A DNA stretch of 64,000 bases from Gamsiella multidivaricata (Eukaryota; Mortierellomycota; Mortierellomycetes; Mortierellales; Mortierellaceae): positions 62,001-126,000 of the forward strand of contig NW_026251793.1 in assembly GCF_025024155.1 (NCBI RefSeq), written 5' to 3'. The notes beneath the pieces were generated by a model. The model was not told the origin of the DNA, searched no databases, and saw only the letters and a program-made list of their open reading frames with translations. Positions within the stretch are counted from its first letter, which is position 1; every line of letters starts with the position of its first letter. The translations under genes and the position numbers were made by a program. Positions 36,281 through 48,642 of the stretch are shown piece after piece.

Positions 36281-37682
36281 AACGATATCTTGGACTCGTG
36301 CATTACACGTCAACCTGAACAGCGTGCTACACTTGTGTGACACAAACACGACGTTGAATGGAAAACAATCCATGAGAAAGAGTTCTCAAAAACATTCATG
36401 GAGTTGACCATGACAGGGCTTCGTGCTCCACGCTTCTCTTGTGGACACTGACCTCTATTCTCCATTCAGTCGGACGCGGTTTGGGATCCCGAACCATTCC
36501 CGACCACCATGTACTTTTGATCACTGAAGACGGAAGTACCTCGCTTACTTGGGCTCCTCAATGTTAACTGAGCACATATCGAGATGCCCGCTTGCACTCC
36601 CGCTGTAGCGCTCCTCGGAGAAGTAAGTGGTGGAATATTTCATATCAAAGAGGGATAGATGGATGGGAGACGCAGATGACTAGGGCAGTGCCTCTAGGCG
36701 CATTTATAATAATGCAAAGGTGCGTGGACGGAACCACGGCGTCTAAGAATCTATCGAACCCTCTCACTGCTCCTCGATCCACTAACATTGCTATGCGACT
36801 TTGAGCAGAATCCAATAACGGGAGGGGGGGGGTTTGGTGGCGGTGGCGGTGGTGGTGGTGATCATTTACGCATCGCGCTGTTCTCCCCGACGCGCCATGG
36901 CTTTCTAATCTTCCTGATAGTGACTCCCATGCACAGGTCTCGTCTCGTCTCGCTGGCTTTGATCTTACTGGTTCTCCAGGCCTATGCGCGTCTCCATCGG
37001 TCGGTGCATTTGGTCCCTCTGATGCTACTCTTGCTCATACCTCCCAAAAAAAAAAAAAAATTGGGCTGAATACGCGTCGTTGGTTCCTTGTCTTCATAGC
37101 AAGACTTATGTCATTGTTGCAGATCTAGACATCATGAAATTTCCAGTCTGAGAGTCGTTGCCTGATATCATCATTGCTTAGTTTGCTGCACGTTTGGGGA
37201 TGGAGGGTGACATAAGTAGACAGGGGGGGAGACTCTCGGTTCTTCAATGAGGAAGTGTTGGAGAAGCCCCGGTACACCAAGAAAAAGAAAAGAAGCTTGT
37301 TCGTTATCAAAGACCCAGTTGATCTGTAGAAAGGGGGGCCTCCCGGTGCCTCCTCGCTCCCTTGCCCATGATTGGTTGAATGCGGACCAATAGAAAATTC
37401 ATTCGAGTGAAACAGCCCTGTTGTGCGACCCGAAACAGCCTCAGGGTCCCAGCCTTGTCCGCAGAATGAATCGGACACGGAAGGGAGATCATGAAGATGT
37501 CATCCAGAACAGACGGGCCCAGACTGCGGCCGTCCCCGAAAATAGATCCATCGCCCATTCATCCATTCCCTCTTCCACCTCTCCTTCTCCTTCAAAACTC
37601 CCACCCTGGCAGACATCTCTGAATCCGTCACTTCCCCCTCCGCCGCCTCACCTCTGCACTTCACACCCCTCCCTGCCGCCAA
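35561..37682. other. Gene-poor region, right part and O-fucosyltransferase promoter
   Basis: No supported gene. It contains a 28-bp A tract at 36250-36277 and a Gly-codon-like GGT/GGC repeat at 36826-36862. The C-rich stretch at 37540-37680 is probably the leader of the downstream gene. Confidence 0.4.
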
Positions 37683-39185
37683 ATGCCCTCCTCGCCAAAG
37701 GCATTAAACCGCATCCTGGCTCTGCCTGCGAAATACCCCTTCGGAAGAAGGTGCCACAGCCACCAGCGTATCCTCTTCCTCTTCGCCCTGATCCTCCTGG
37801 TCTCGTCCGGGTCTATGCTCATCCTCCATACCACCTCCTCATCCTTTACTCGATTCGATTCCCTGGATTCCCTGTCCTGTCAAACCTCCGCATCCTATTC
37901 ATCCTCCTCAGACTGCCAGACACCTGATTACAAGGGTACATACCAGAATGGCCGACCTCGAACAGCCCTCCCCCGACCTGCAGAGAATCTAGGCATCGAC
38001 AGACCGGAACAGGACTCGAAAGCAGCCGCGGACTCGTCTGAAGATACCACGCAGAGCCCACCTTTAAACTCAGGAAGCAATAACAGCGACAATGAACAGG
38101 AGATAGAAGAAGAGACGGTCGTTGCCAGGCCGTTCGAAGATACACTGGACAAACACGACACAAAGTATCTGACCTACCTACCTTATGCCGGGATCACCAA
38201 TCAGTTCTATGGCATGCTCCGCGGAATGGAGGTCGCAAAAGCCCTTGGTCGCACTTTGATTATCCCACCCATCACTGCCTCGTCCCATGACAAGTCCAAG
38301 CAGAACCAGCCGTGGTCCAAGTTCCTGGACCTGGCCAGGTTTACAGAGTTGACGGGCATCAAGATAGTGGAGTTCCATCAACTGAGAGATGCAGAACAGG
38401 CGGAGCTCAGCGAACTCAAGTGCGGGATCACCTGTGGCTTTGGATCGAAGCGTACGATCGATTTTACTGCCAAAAGCTTTCTGAAGCAATGGAAGTTCAA
38501 TGTGACACTGGAACCACTTGCTGCCGATGTCACCAAGCTGGAGATGATCACCTCTATGTTGGCGCCTCGGAAGGATGAAAAGTACCTCTGCATATCCAAC
38601 ACATACAAGATCATGGTCAAGGACAAGTCCGAGTGGGAGCGATTCGGACAGCATTTGCACTTTACGGAGGAACTCGAGTCATTTGTGGAAGACTTCATGG
38701 AGGAGAATCTGGTCAAGCCGGAACCCAAGGTCGATCCCAAGACAAAGCAGGAGATCGAGCCGGAGTACGAGTACCTTGCGATCCATGTGCGACGAGGAGA
38801 CTTTGCAGCGTACTGCGAGGGCAACTTCCAGGGGCCAAAGATGGTGCACTGTCTGCCATCGACAGAGCAGATTGCGGAGAGAATAGACGTGGTGCAGTCG
38901 AAGCTGAACCTGAGCATGGATTTCTCCAAGATGCTGCCAGTGTTTGTGGCGACGAACGAGAGGCGACCTGAGGAGCTGAAGAAGTTTGCAGACCTTGGAT
39001 GGCGTTATCTGGATCATGAACAGATGGGTACGGCCGAGAGACTGGGTGTGTTCGGACCGATGATGGTAGACCAGGTGTTTATGGCACACGCGCAAGGTTT
39101 CGTTGGTATCCAGATGAGCACGTTTTCGAGAGTTGGTGTACTTCGTCAGCTGGACTGGCACGGGCGCCAGGCCGAGTACATGTAA
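37683..39185 (+). CDS. GDP-fucose protein O-fucosyltransferase family, type II membrane protein
   Basis: A single uninterrupted frame of 500 residues. A short basic N-terminus precedes one membrane anchor at about residues 28-49 (RILFLFALILLVSSGSMLIL), then a Ser- and Glu-rich stem. The catalytic region starts with YLTYLPYAGITNQFYGMLRG, which corresponds to the family's N-terminal 'GGxNNQ' nucleotide-sugar loop. It then has the hallmark AIHVRRGDFAAYC and ends with FVATNERRPEEL and GIQMSTFSRVG, the region that binds the GDP moiety in the GT65/GT68-like fold. The topology fits the Golgi or ER lumen. Fucose as substrate is inferred from the family; fungal members are mostly uncharacterised. The next gene, a GDPase 668 bp downstream in the same direction, would remove the GDP this reaction releases. 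Confidence 0.87.
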   Translation: MPSSPKALNRILALPAKYPFGRRCHSHQRILFLFALILLVSSGSMLILHTTSSSFTRFDSLDSLSCQTSASYSSSSDCQTPDYKGTYQNGRPRTALPRPAENLGIDRPEQDSKAAADSSEDTTQSPPLNSGSNNSDNEQEIEEETVVARPFEDTLDKHDTKYLTYLPYAGITNQFYGMLRGMEVAKALGRTLIIPPITASSHDKSKQNQPWSKFLDLARFTELTGIKIVEFHQLRDAEQAELSELKCGITCGFGSKRTIDFTAKSFLKQWKFNVTLEPLAADVTKLEMITSMLAPRKDEKYLCISNTYKIMVKDKSEWERFGQHLHFTEELESFVEDFMEENLVKPEPKVDPKTKQEIEPEYEYLAIHVRRGDFAAYCEGNFQGPKMVHCLPSTEQIAERIDVVQSKLNLSMDFSKMLPVFVATNERRPEELKKFADLGWRYLDHEQMGTAERLGVFGPMMVDQVFMAHAQGFVGIQMSTFSRVGVLRQLDWHGRQAEYM

Positions 39186-39853
39186 ACTATGAAGGGGACG
39201 AACGCACAAAGGCGACATGGCGATACGCTCGCCCATCCACATCCGCATCCACATTCGCATCTATATCCGCATCCGCATCCACATAGACAAATACCAATAT
39301 ACGAATATGCTTATAAGAAGAAAGCCGACGAGGACGATGCCGAAGTGTAGCTGTGAAGGATGGCGGAAGTCAGATAGATAATGGGTGTAGATGGCTGCTC
39401 TGGTATGAGACTGGTGTGTTCAGGGATAGGATGGGTTGAAGACACCGCCATGGGTTATTTTTATCTCCATCAGGGTTGGGCTGCAGACCAAGGTTCGCCC
39501 CCTTATCTACAACTACATTTATCTTGTTCCTGCTAAGCTTCTACTTCCCTGGTCCCTCATCATCATCCTCAAGGCCATCCGCCATTGCTCATCAGACAGT
39601 CTGCTCATCCGTCTGCCCATCAGCCAACCAGTTGCATCTCTCCGGGGTCCAGCTGCTGAACAGGAACACCGTCGTCTTCCTCTGACACCAATCGCACTAT
39701 CGGCAGTAGCAAACACCAGCAGCAGCAGCCGATTCAAAAGCGAGACCTTAGAAAGCCCTCTTCGACCTCATCTTCGCGGAGCCCTCCTCTCCGGACCAAG
39801 GCCACCATAGAGAGCCATTGAACACTATCGATCAGTCCCCTTGCTTCCACGTT
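39186..39853. other. Intergenic region between O-fucosyltransferase and GDPase genes
   Basis: It starts with the 3' side of the transferase gene, including a degenerate ATCCRC hexamer repeat at 39234-39284. It ends with the CT/CA-rich leader of the GDPase. No gene is visible in it. Confidence 0.55.
39234..39284. repeat. Degenerate CATCCR hexamer tandem repeat
   Basis: About eight imperfect copies of CATCCAC/CATCCGC-type hexamers lie just after the stop codon at 39185, in the presumed 3' untranslated region. Confidence 0.85.
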
Positions 39854-41528
39854 ATGACCCTGAACGATCGTATCATGGCACGCAAAGGATACTGGCTCCG
39901 CAACGGTGCAATTCTCGCCTTTTGCCTGACCCTCTTCTTCTTTGTGATGCTCCCTCGGAAGCAGCCCATTCTCCATAACAATCTCCCCATCGGTATGTCG
40001 AGGGCCCTCTGGCATTGTTGTCTTATCATCTCTGCCCCCGTTCTCTGTTCCACTAAAAATAAACTAACCACTTGACTAATTTCATTTTCGTACAATTTTG
40101 CAGATCCATTATTGGAAAACACTTCAGCAACGTGGCCAGAAAATATCACCTCGGACCACTGCACACTCGCCCATCCAGGAAGACCCCTCGTCCAGTATGT
40201 GCTCATGATCGACGCTGGATCGTCCGGATCACGTATTCACGCCTACAAATTCAACTACTGCAAGGCTACACCCGAGCTGGAGAGCGAGGTCTTTGAGCAG
40301 CTCAAGCCTGGTCTGTCCAGCTACGATGAAGATGCTGAGGGCGCCGCCAGGAGTCTCGACCCCCTTCTGGAGACAGCCCTCAAGACCGTCCCCAGGTTCC
40401 TGCACAAGAGCACGCCTATCGCAGTCAAGGCTACCGCTGGATTGAGACTCTTGGGCGCTGCACAATCGAGCAATATCTTGGCTGCTGTCCGCAACAGACT
40501 GGAGACCAATTACCCCTTCCCCATCATCAAGGAAGAGGGCGTCGCTATCATGAACGGAGCTGATGAGGGTATGCTGCGACATCACTGTGTACATCCTAGG
40601 ATGGCGTGCTCTACTTTGTTCCATTGGCTGATTTCGTATTCTTGTCTTTTTCACAGGTGTCTATGCATGGGTCACTGTCAATTATCTTTTGGAGAGAGTC
40701 AACTCGCTGACAAAAGTACCCACGGTCGCCATTCTGGATCTCGGTGGAGCATCGACGCAGATTGTATTTGAACCCAAGGTCGTCAACGGACATTCAGTCG
40801 CACAGGGCGACCATCGCAGGTCCATGGGCTTCAACGGCAATGACTATGTTCTCTTCCAGCATTCATACCTCGGCTATGGATTGAACGAGGCTCGCAACCA
40901 AATTAACCACTATGTCATCGAAAATCCTGTCACCAACAAGCACGGCATCGAGCTGGAAGAGGACGAGTACCTCCACCCGTGCTTGCCCGTCAATACACAC
41001 ACGACAGTGCAGTACAAGGGACGGGATGTGACCCTGATGGGAGTTTCGGATCCAATTGGAGAGTGTAGACGCGTTGTCGAGGCCATCTTTTACAAGAACA
41101 AGGCTTGCAACCAGGTGCCATGCTCGTTCAATGGCGTGTACCAGCCTTCGCTTGCTACTGCATTCGAGTCCGACATTTATGCGTTCTCCTTCATCTTCGA
41201 TCGCATCGCACCCTTCCGGTTGGGAAGCGAGATCCCCACGCAGGAGATGACGCTCCAGGAACTCGCGGATCTGACCGACCGTGTCTGCGTAGCGGACGAA
41301 AGTAACTTTGAGGAATTCGAGAGCGTTGCGGAGGCCAGGAAGGAGCTGAGCTCTGTGGCAGAGATGTGCATGGACCTGAGCTACATCCATGGACTGCTCG
41401 GTTATGGCTATGGTATTCCATCGGATCGCAAGATCAGCCTGGCTAAGAAGATCCGCGACTATGAGACAGGTTGGTGTTTGGGTGCCAGCATCGCTGTCCT
41501 GGAGGACCGTTGGTACATTGGCGCGTAA
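39854..41528 (+). CDS. GDA1: Golgi guanosine diphosphatase (GDA1/CD39 family)
   Basis: Three exons (39854-39992, 40104-40568, 40657-41528) join in phase to 491 residues. A signal anchor lies at about residues 18-35 (AILAFCLTLFFFVMLP), giving type II topology. The apyrase conserved regions are in order: ACR1 VLMIDAGSSGSRIHAYKF, ACR2 IAVKATAGLRLLG, ACR3 IMNGADEGVYAWVTVNYLL (completed by splicing), and ACR4 VAILDLGGASTQIVFEP. The C-terminal part, ending LGASIAVLEDRWYIGA, matches Gda1. The enzyme hydrolyses GDP to GMP in the Golgi lumen, which drives GDP-sugar import by antiport and relieves product inhibition of GDP-sugar transferases. A second in-frame ATG seven codons downstream (MARKGYW) is an alternative start. 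Confidence 0.93.
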
Positions 41529-41737
41529 GGCACCAGAGCATTGTGACGATACCACACCACACAACACACTATAGACAATTTTTAAAACCATCATTGCCGA
41601 TAATAAACTATTCATTTTCCATGCTACAGATCAAATTTACGTGAAGACTCGATCTTTATTGTGCGCGGTGTAAAATTCACACGCGTGTTGCCTGTTCGTC
41701 GTCATTTCATGGCTTCGTGCCGCTGGCATTGTAGCCA

Positions 41738-42253
41738 CTACGTCTGTCGTAGCCCCCCAAGCCCGGCATAGCCACCATAGGTGCCAACTCCAGCGCCGCT
41801 GCTGGCAAGTCCGGGGATGACAACCATGTTGGCACCATAATCGCTGTTGGCATGGCCTTTGTGGTCGCCGCGACTACCCAGTCCACCATAGCCGCTATAG
41901 CCGTGGCCGTAGATGTCGACAAGACGATCTCGCGCACTGTCGTAGTATGCAGGTGGAAGAAAGTTCAGGACGGGCAGGATGTTTGTCACGGGGATGATAT
42001 CTGTCTGAGGCGCGATTGTGGTCACTGAACTAACGTCAGCGGTCTGGCCTGCAGCGGTGGCAGAGGGAGAGATGGTGGTAGCTGAAGCCGCTGCAGTCGG
42101 AACAATAGAGACGGGAGACGTTACGGAGGGAGCAGTGAGGGCGCGAGCGGCAGCAATGCCTTGTAAGTCGCTAGGCGGTTGAATGAGGGGTGCCGAAGAG
42201 ACCACGGCCATGGTGAATGCCAGGCACAGGACCAGAGACGCGATGAAGAACAT
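41738..42253 (-). CDS. Small secreted Gly/Tyr-rich protein
   Basis: A 171-residue frame. It opens with a strong signal peptide, MFFIASLVLCLAFTMAVVSS, and a likely cleavage site before APLIQPP. The mature part is Ala/Ser/Thr/Val-rich, then ends in a Gly/Tyr-rich tail (IYGHGYSGYGGLGSRG, TYGGYAGLGGL). There are no cysteines in the mature region. It could be a wall-associated or extracellular structural protein; I recognise no family. Start codons of this gene and the MFS transporter face away from each other, about 790 bp apart. Confidence 0.72.
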   Translation of the reverse strand: MFFIASLVLCLAFTMAVVSSAPLIQPPSDLQGIAAARALTAPSVTSPVSIVPTAAASATTISPSATAAGQTADVSSVTTIAPQTDIIPVTNILPVLNFLPPAYYDSARDRLVDIYGHGYSGYGGLGSRGDHKGHANSDYGANMVVIPGLASSGAGVGTYGGYAGLGGLRQT

Positions 42254-43039
42254 GGGGAGGGACGTGACTAGATGGTGTTTCTGGTGCGTGAATAAAATGA
42301 GTTATGGGAAGGGATTGATACGCCATTTATAAAACCTGGCTTTGGCAATATCATTGGCTTTGTAGGATTACTAAGGGCTTTTTTTTTTCTTTTTTCTTTT
42401 TTTTTGCATGGCACAAGAGAAACAAGTTCCGAGGGGGCCCAGAATGGGGTCACGGCTTGATAGATGCGTGGTGAAAGGAGGATTCGCAGCTGTGTGTGTG
42501 GCCAAGAGGATGCGGATGATGGGCGATGTCGGGGGCTATGGTGGCGATGATGGGGATCTGCATCTCCCTAGGAAGATATGATTCATCACGGGGTGCCGGT
42601 CATCTTGCTAACCTATCCACCTATCAGGAATCAAAAGGCCGCGTCTGTCCTAGGGAACAGACGATGGACACATTGCAGAAACGCGTCTATGGGGAAAATA
42701 GGAGGCCCGTGTGCATGGGCGTTTAAGAAAAAAAAAAAAAAAAAAAAAAAAGTGGGTTGCGGTCGTTATTGCGGGGTAAGAAGACCATGCCCCAGGAGCA
42801 ATCGGAACTTAAATGCGGGCAGGCAACGTCCAAACAAAACACTGGCGCCCTGTTCATAGATTCGCCAGCCAAGAAGAGGAATGGATGCGACGATCATCAT
42901 CATCATCAATCATCATCTTGACCCTCTTCGATTCGCTTCATACCCATCATTCATCCAACTACGGACTCACTGATTCCTCTCCAATCCCTATACTTCTGCT
43001 GTGTACACCACCTACGCGAACAAGCATTGAACTGAACCG
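42254..43039. other. Divergent intergenic region
   Basis: This lies between the secreted-protein and MFS transporter start codons. It includes an A tract at 42728-42751 and ATC repeats near 42893-42916. No gene is supported. Confidence 0.5.
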
Positions 43040-44811
43040 ATGCTGGTCTCCAAAACCAAGCCCGCTCCAAAGTGGACTGTTCTCATTGTCTTCTGTCTGG
43101 CCCAGTTCCTGGACGTTGCCAACCTGTCTGCCGTCAACATCTCGTTGCCAACCATCAAGGCCGAGCTGCACTTCTCGGAGAGCCAGCTCCCCTGGATCGT
43201 TAACGCGTTCACCCTGACCTTCGGTACCTTCCTCCTGATCGGAGGAAAACTCGGTGACAAGTATGGTCATAAACGACTCTTCCTCACGGGCCTTATCTGG
43301 TTTTCGATCTGGTCCCTGGTCTGCGGCCTAAGCCAAAGCGTCATCCTGCTCTGCATCGCCCGTGCGATGCAAGGTCTCGGCGCGGCAGCAACCATCCCCA
43401 ATGCCTTGGCACTTATCCAGTTTACCTACACCGAGCAGGTCGAAAAATCGAGGGCGCTCTCAGTCTTTTCGAGCAGTGGCGCCCTAGGTTTCGGGATCGG
43501 GCTTGTCTTGGGAGGTGTCTTTACCGCCACCATCGGCTGGAAGTATATTTTTTACATGTACGCAAGCAGGCTTGAATCTCATCAGCTCCGCGTTTTGATC
43601 TTGAGCAACAACTCACTCAAGCTTTTTTATGTGCGTGTTTTAGCTCGGCTATCATGGGTGTGCTGATCGCTATCGTGGCATTCTTCGTTATCCCTGAATC
43701 CGATGCCGCGTACCGCGCCAATGTGAAGCTGGATCTCGTCGGTGCCATCACCATTACTGCTGCGTTGTTGGCTCTTGTCTACGGCATCTCGGACGGCCGC
43801 TGGTCTTCTGTACCCGTTATTGTGTGTCTTGTCCTGAGCATCCTGCTGTTGTTCTTCTTTGTCTGGGTCGAAAAGAAGGTCGAATCGCCAATGTTGCCGA
43901 TGTCAATCTTCAGGACTCGCATGTTCACCGCCATGTTGATTGTCGGCGCCTTGTACCAGACCTGGTATTTGGTCTACAACCTTTATTGTACACTAATTTT
44001 CCAGGAAGTCATGGGATACGGGGCCTTGAACACTGCCTACGCGTTCTTCCCACTGGCATTCCCAGGACTGGTGCTGAACCCATTGGCGGGATATCTGATT
44101 CCCAAGGTGGGAGCTAAGCCGTTGTTGGTGGTCGGCACGGGCTGCATGGCTATCTCGGCAGCATTGTTTGCAGTTGCAGATGAGAATACTGGATACTGGC
44201 CACTGCCGTTTCCTTCGATGTGCATTGGTGAAATCGGCATTGCCATGACCTATACCTCGGCGATGGTGGCAGCTCTGACCATGGCTAAGTCTGAAGAACA
44301 TGGACTCAACAGTACGTTGTTCATATAAGGCTGTACTGTCATGATGGTGCTATCATATCGTAATCCTTTCATTGACGCTTTCGCCTTTCTTCCTTTGTTA
44401 GGCGCTGTATTCTCGGTGGCCATGCAGGCTGGATCTGGAGTTGGACTCGCTATCACCAATGCCATTTCGGACGCGGTTATCAAATCGACAGGATCTAAAT
44501 TCAAAGGTTATAAGGTCGGGCTATGGATTGGATTCGCGGTGACACTGCTTTGTGTGCTGATCACCCTGGTGTTTGTGCCCTCGAAGGCGACGCTGGAGAA
44601 AAAGCAGCTGGCTAGGGCTCAAAAGCAGGCTGCGTCGGATGCATCGGATCATGTCGAGTTTGCAGAGCCATCGATTCTTGAAAAGGGTGGAGACGAAGGA
44701 ATTGTTGATGTCGAAAAGGTTGGACGCCATCATGCTGACAGCGTCAAGCAGCCGCTGGAGAGAGAGAAGGTTGGGCAGAAGCAGGTGTTCGACTCCGTCT
44801 CGCCAGCGTAA
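43040..44811 (+). CDS. MFS drug/solute efflux transporter (probably 14 membrane spans)
   Basis: Three exons (43040-43557, 43644-44311, 44402-44811) join in phase to 531 residues. The N-terminal segments include FLDVANLSAVNISLPTIKAE (the motif D1-type region of DHA2 exporters). GGKLGDKYGHKRLF is MFS motif A, and ARAMQGLGAAATIPNALALI matches the motif B region. SSSGALGFGIGLVLGGVF is motif C, the antiporter signature. Splicing restores WKYIFYISAIMGVL. The C-terminal tail is charged and cytoplasmic. The DHA2-like pattern argues for H+-coupled export of drugs or small molecules, though the substrate cannot be told. Confidence 0.92.
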
Positions 44812-45536
44812 AAGCTGAATATATCCCAGGGCGCCAGGGGTGATATGTTTTTTTAGAGGTTCGCGGTCGCGTTCAGTTGCGTACCGGGTGCCTCTTTTTC
44901 TCATCCTTGGACACCTTTATTTTTTTTAACTCATCGAAGAGAGGCGTGGGAGAAGAAGTACTATGCTTCCTTGTCTTGCATGCCTCTTGTTCGATGATGT
45001 ACTTATATCTGTATTTTTATAGTGTTCTCCTCGTTCACACACTGTAACAATAAACACCCGGATAGAACAGGACATGAGCTGACTCCATGCATTAATCCGC
45101 AGTGTTCCTTGCCAGTGAAGCAGGACCTGAGTCGGCTGTATGCTTTCTCTTTGCAATGGCTTTTTGCCAAGCGGAATTGGCAGAAAGACCACAGGACTTA
45201 GACCTCTGAACGAAAGCATATGTCTTGCTTGGCGCGAGTGTTGCTGGCCCCTGAGTCTGTTTTTTTGGAGCATAATTTTTTTATCCCATGGCTGTGCACT
45301 GTGTGCGTCAACTCTAATCAGTTTCGTGCAGTCACTGATGGACGCGACACTGTCCTTTTCCCCTCTTTCCAGTTGCCTTCTTTGTCTCTTCTTTCTTTCC
45401 TCTGCTTCCTCACCTCTTACATCGCTTCTTCCGCTACCGCCGCCACCGCCACCGCCACCACCACGACCACCACAACAGCGACAATAGCTCATCCCTCATA
45501 TCCGCCACTTACGCTTCCCTCACTCCACATTCGACC
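44812..45536. other. Intergenic region between MFS and DEAD-box helicase 2 genes
   Basis: This holds the MFS 3' region and a pyrimidine-rich leader with CCGCCA repeats at 45438-45476 upstream of the helicase. No gene is supported. Confidence 0.5.
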
Positions 45537-47929
<2,393 letters not shown>

Positions 47930-48642
47930 CTAGAATTAAGCCCGAGAGGGTTTGTTTTTCTCACTTGCGCATGGTACAACACCACAACACCACAACATTG
48001 CACAACGGCACCATCAATGTGCTCAGTATGCTGAAGATGAACAGGACAGGACAAGGGTGGATTGGAGACGGCATGGTCCTCTGTTTTATAGGAGCCCTTT
48101 GGGGATAACTGGTTGGGCCCGACAGGCGTGGGGTCTCCACGCGAACGGCGCCTTTCTAAGCATCCTTCCAAATAAATGCTACGCTATTCAGCGAACAAGA
48201 ACTGATGTGAGCCCTGCACGCGCGTCGCGATTCGCCTAGGCGAAAAATGAAAAGTTGTGACTTGAGGGTTAAAAATAAAAAAAACGCAGGAGACCGTTTT
48301 TACCACGTTCTCGACCCCCACCCCTACACCCTCACCTCCTCCGTCCGCCCTGGGCTTTCGTTTGCCATCAACTCCTCTTCCTCTTGTCCTCATTCGACGT
48401 TGGTCATCTGCACTCGATAGAGCTATCGTCCTTCGAGGGTTCATCTTTTCTTTTTCTTTTTCTTTTTTCTTTTTCTTTTTCCTGTCCGTTGTCCATCCTC
48501 CATTCCCGAGTGCTCTTACATCTGCCGCACAAGGGGACCTGTTCATCATCTCACGCCTCATCTTGTCTCCTCAATAACCGTGCCGGTCCTGTTTCCCGCC
48601 TCTGCCGCTGGCCTGTATCCACTTCTATAGCATTAAAACACG
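47930..48642. other. Intergenic region between helicase 2 and FHIP genes
   Basis: Helicase 3' region, then a pyrimidine-rich stretch with TTTTTC repeats at 48445-48482, probably the FHIP leader. No gene is supported. Confidence 0.5.

Noticed and set aside
36788..37069. Gly-rich open frame with a hydrophobic tail
   Set aside because: It is made by a GGT/GGC repeat followed by pyrimidine-rich sequence; no gene context.
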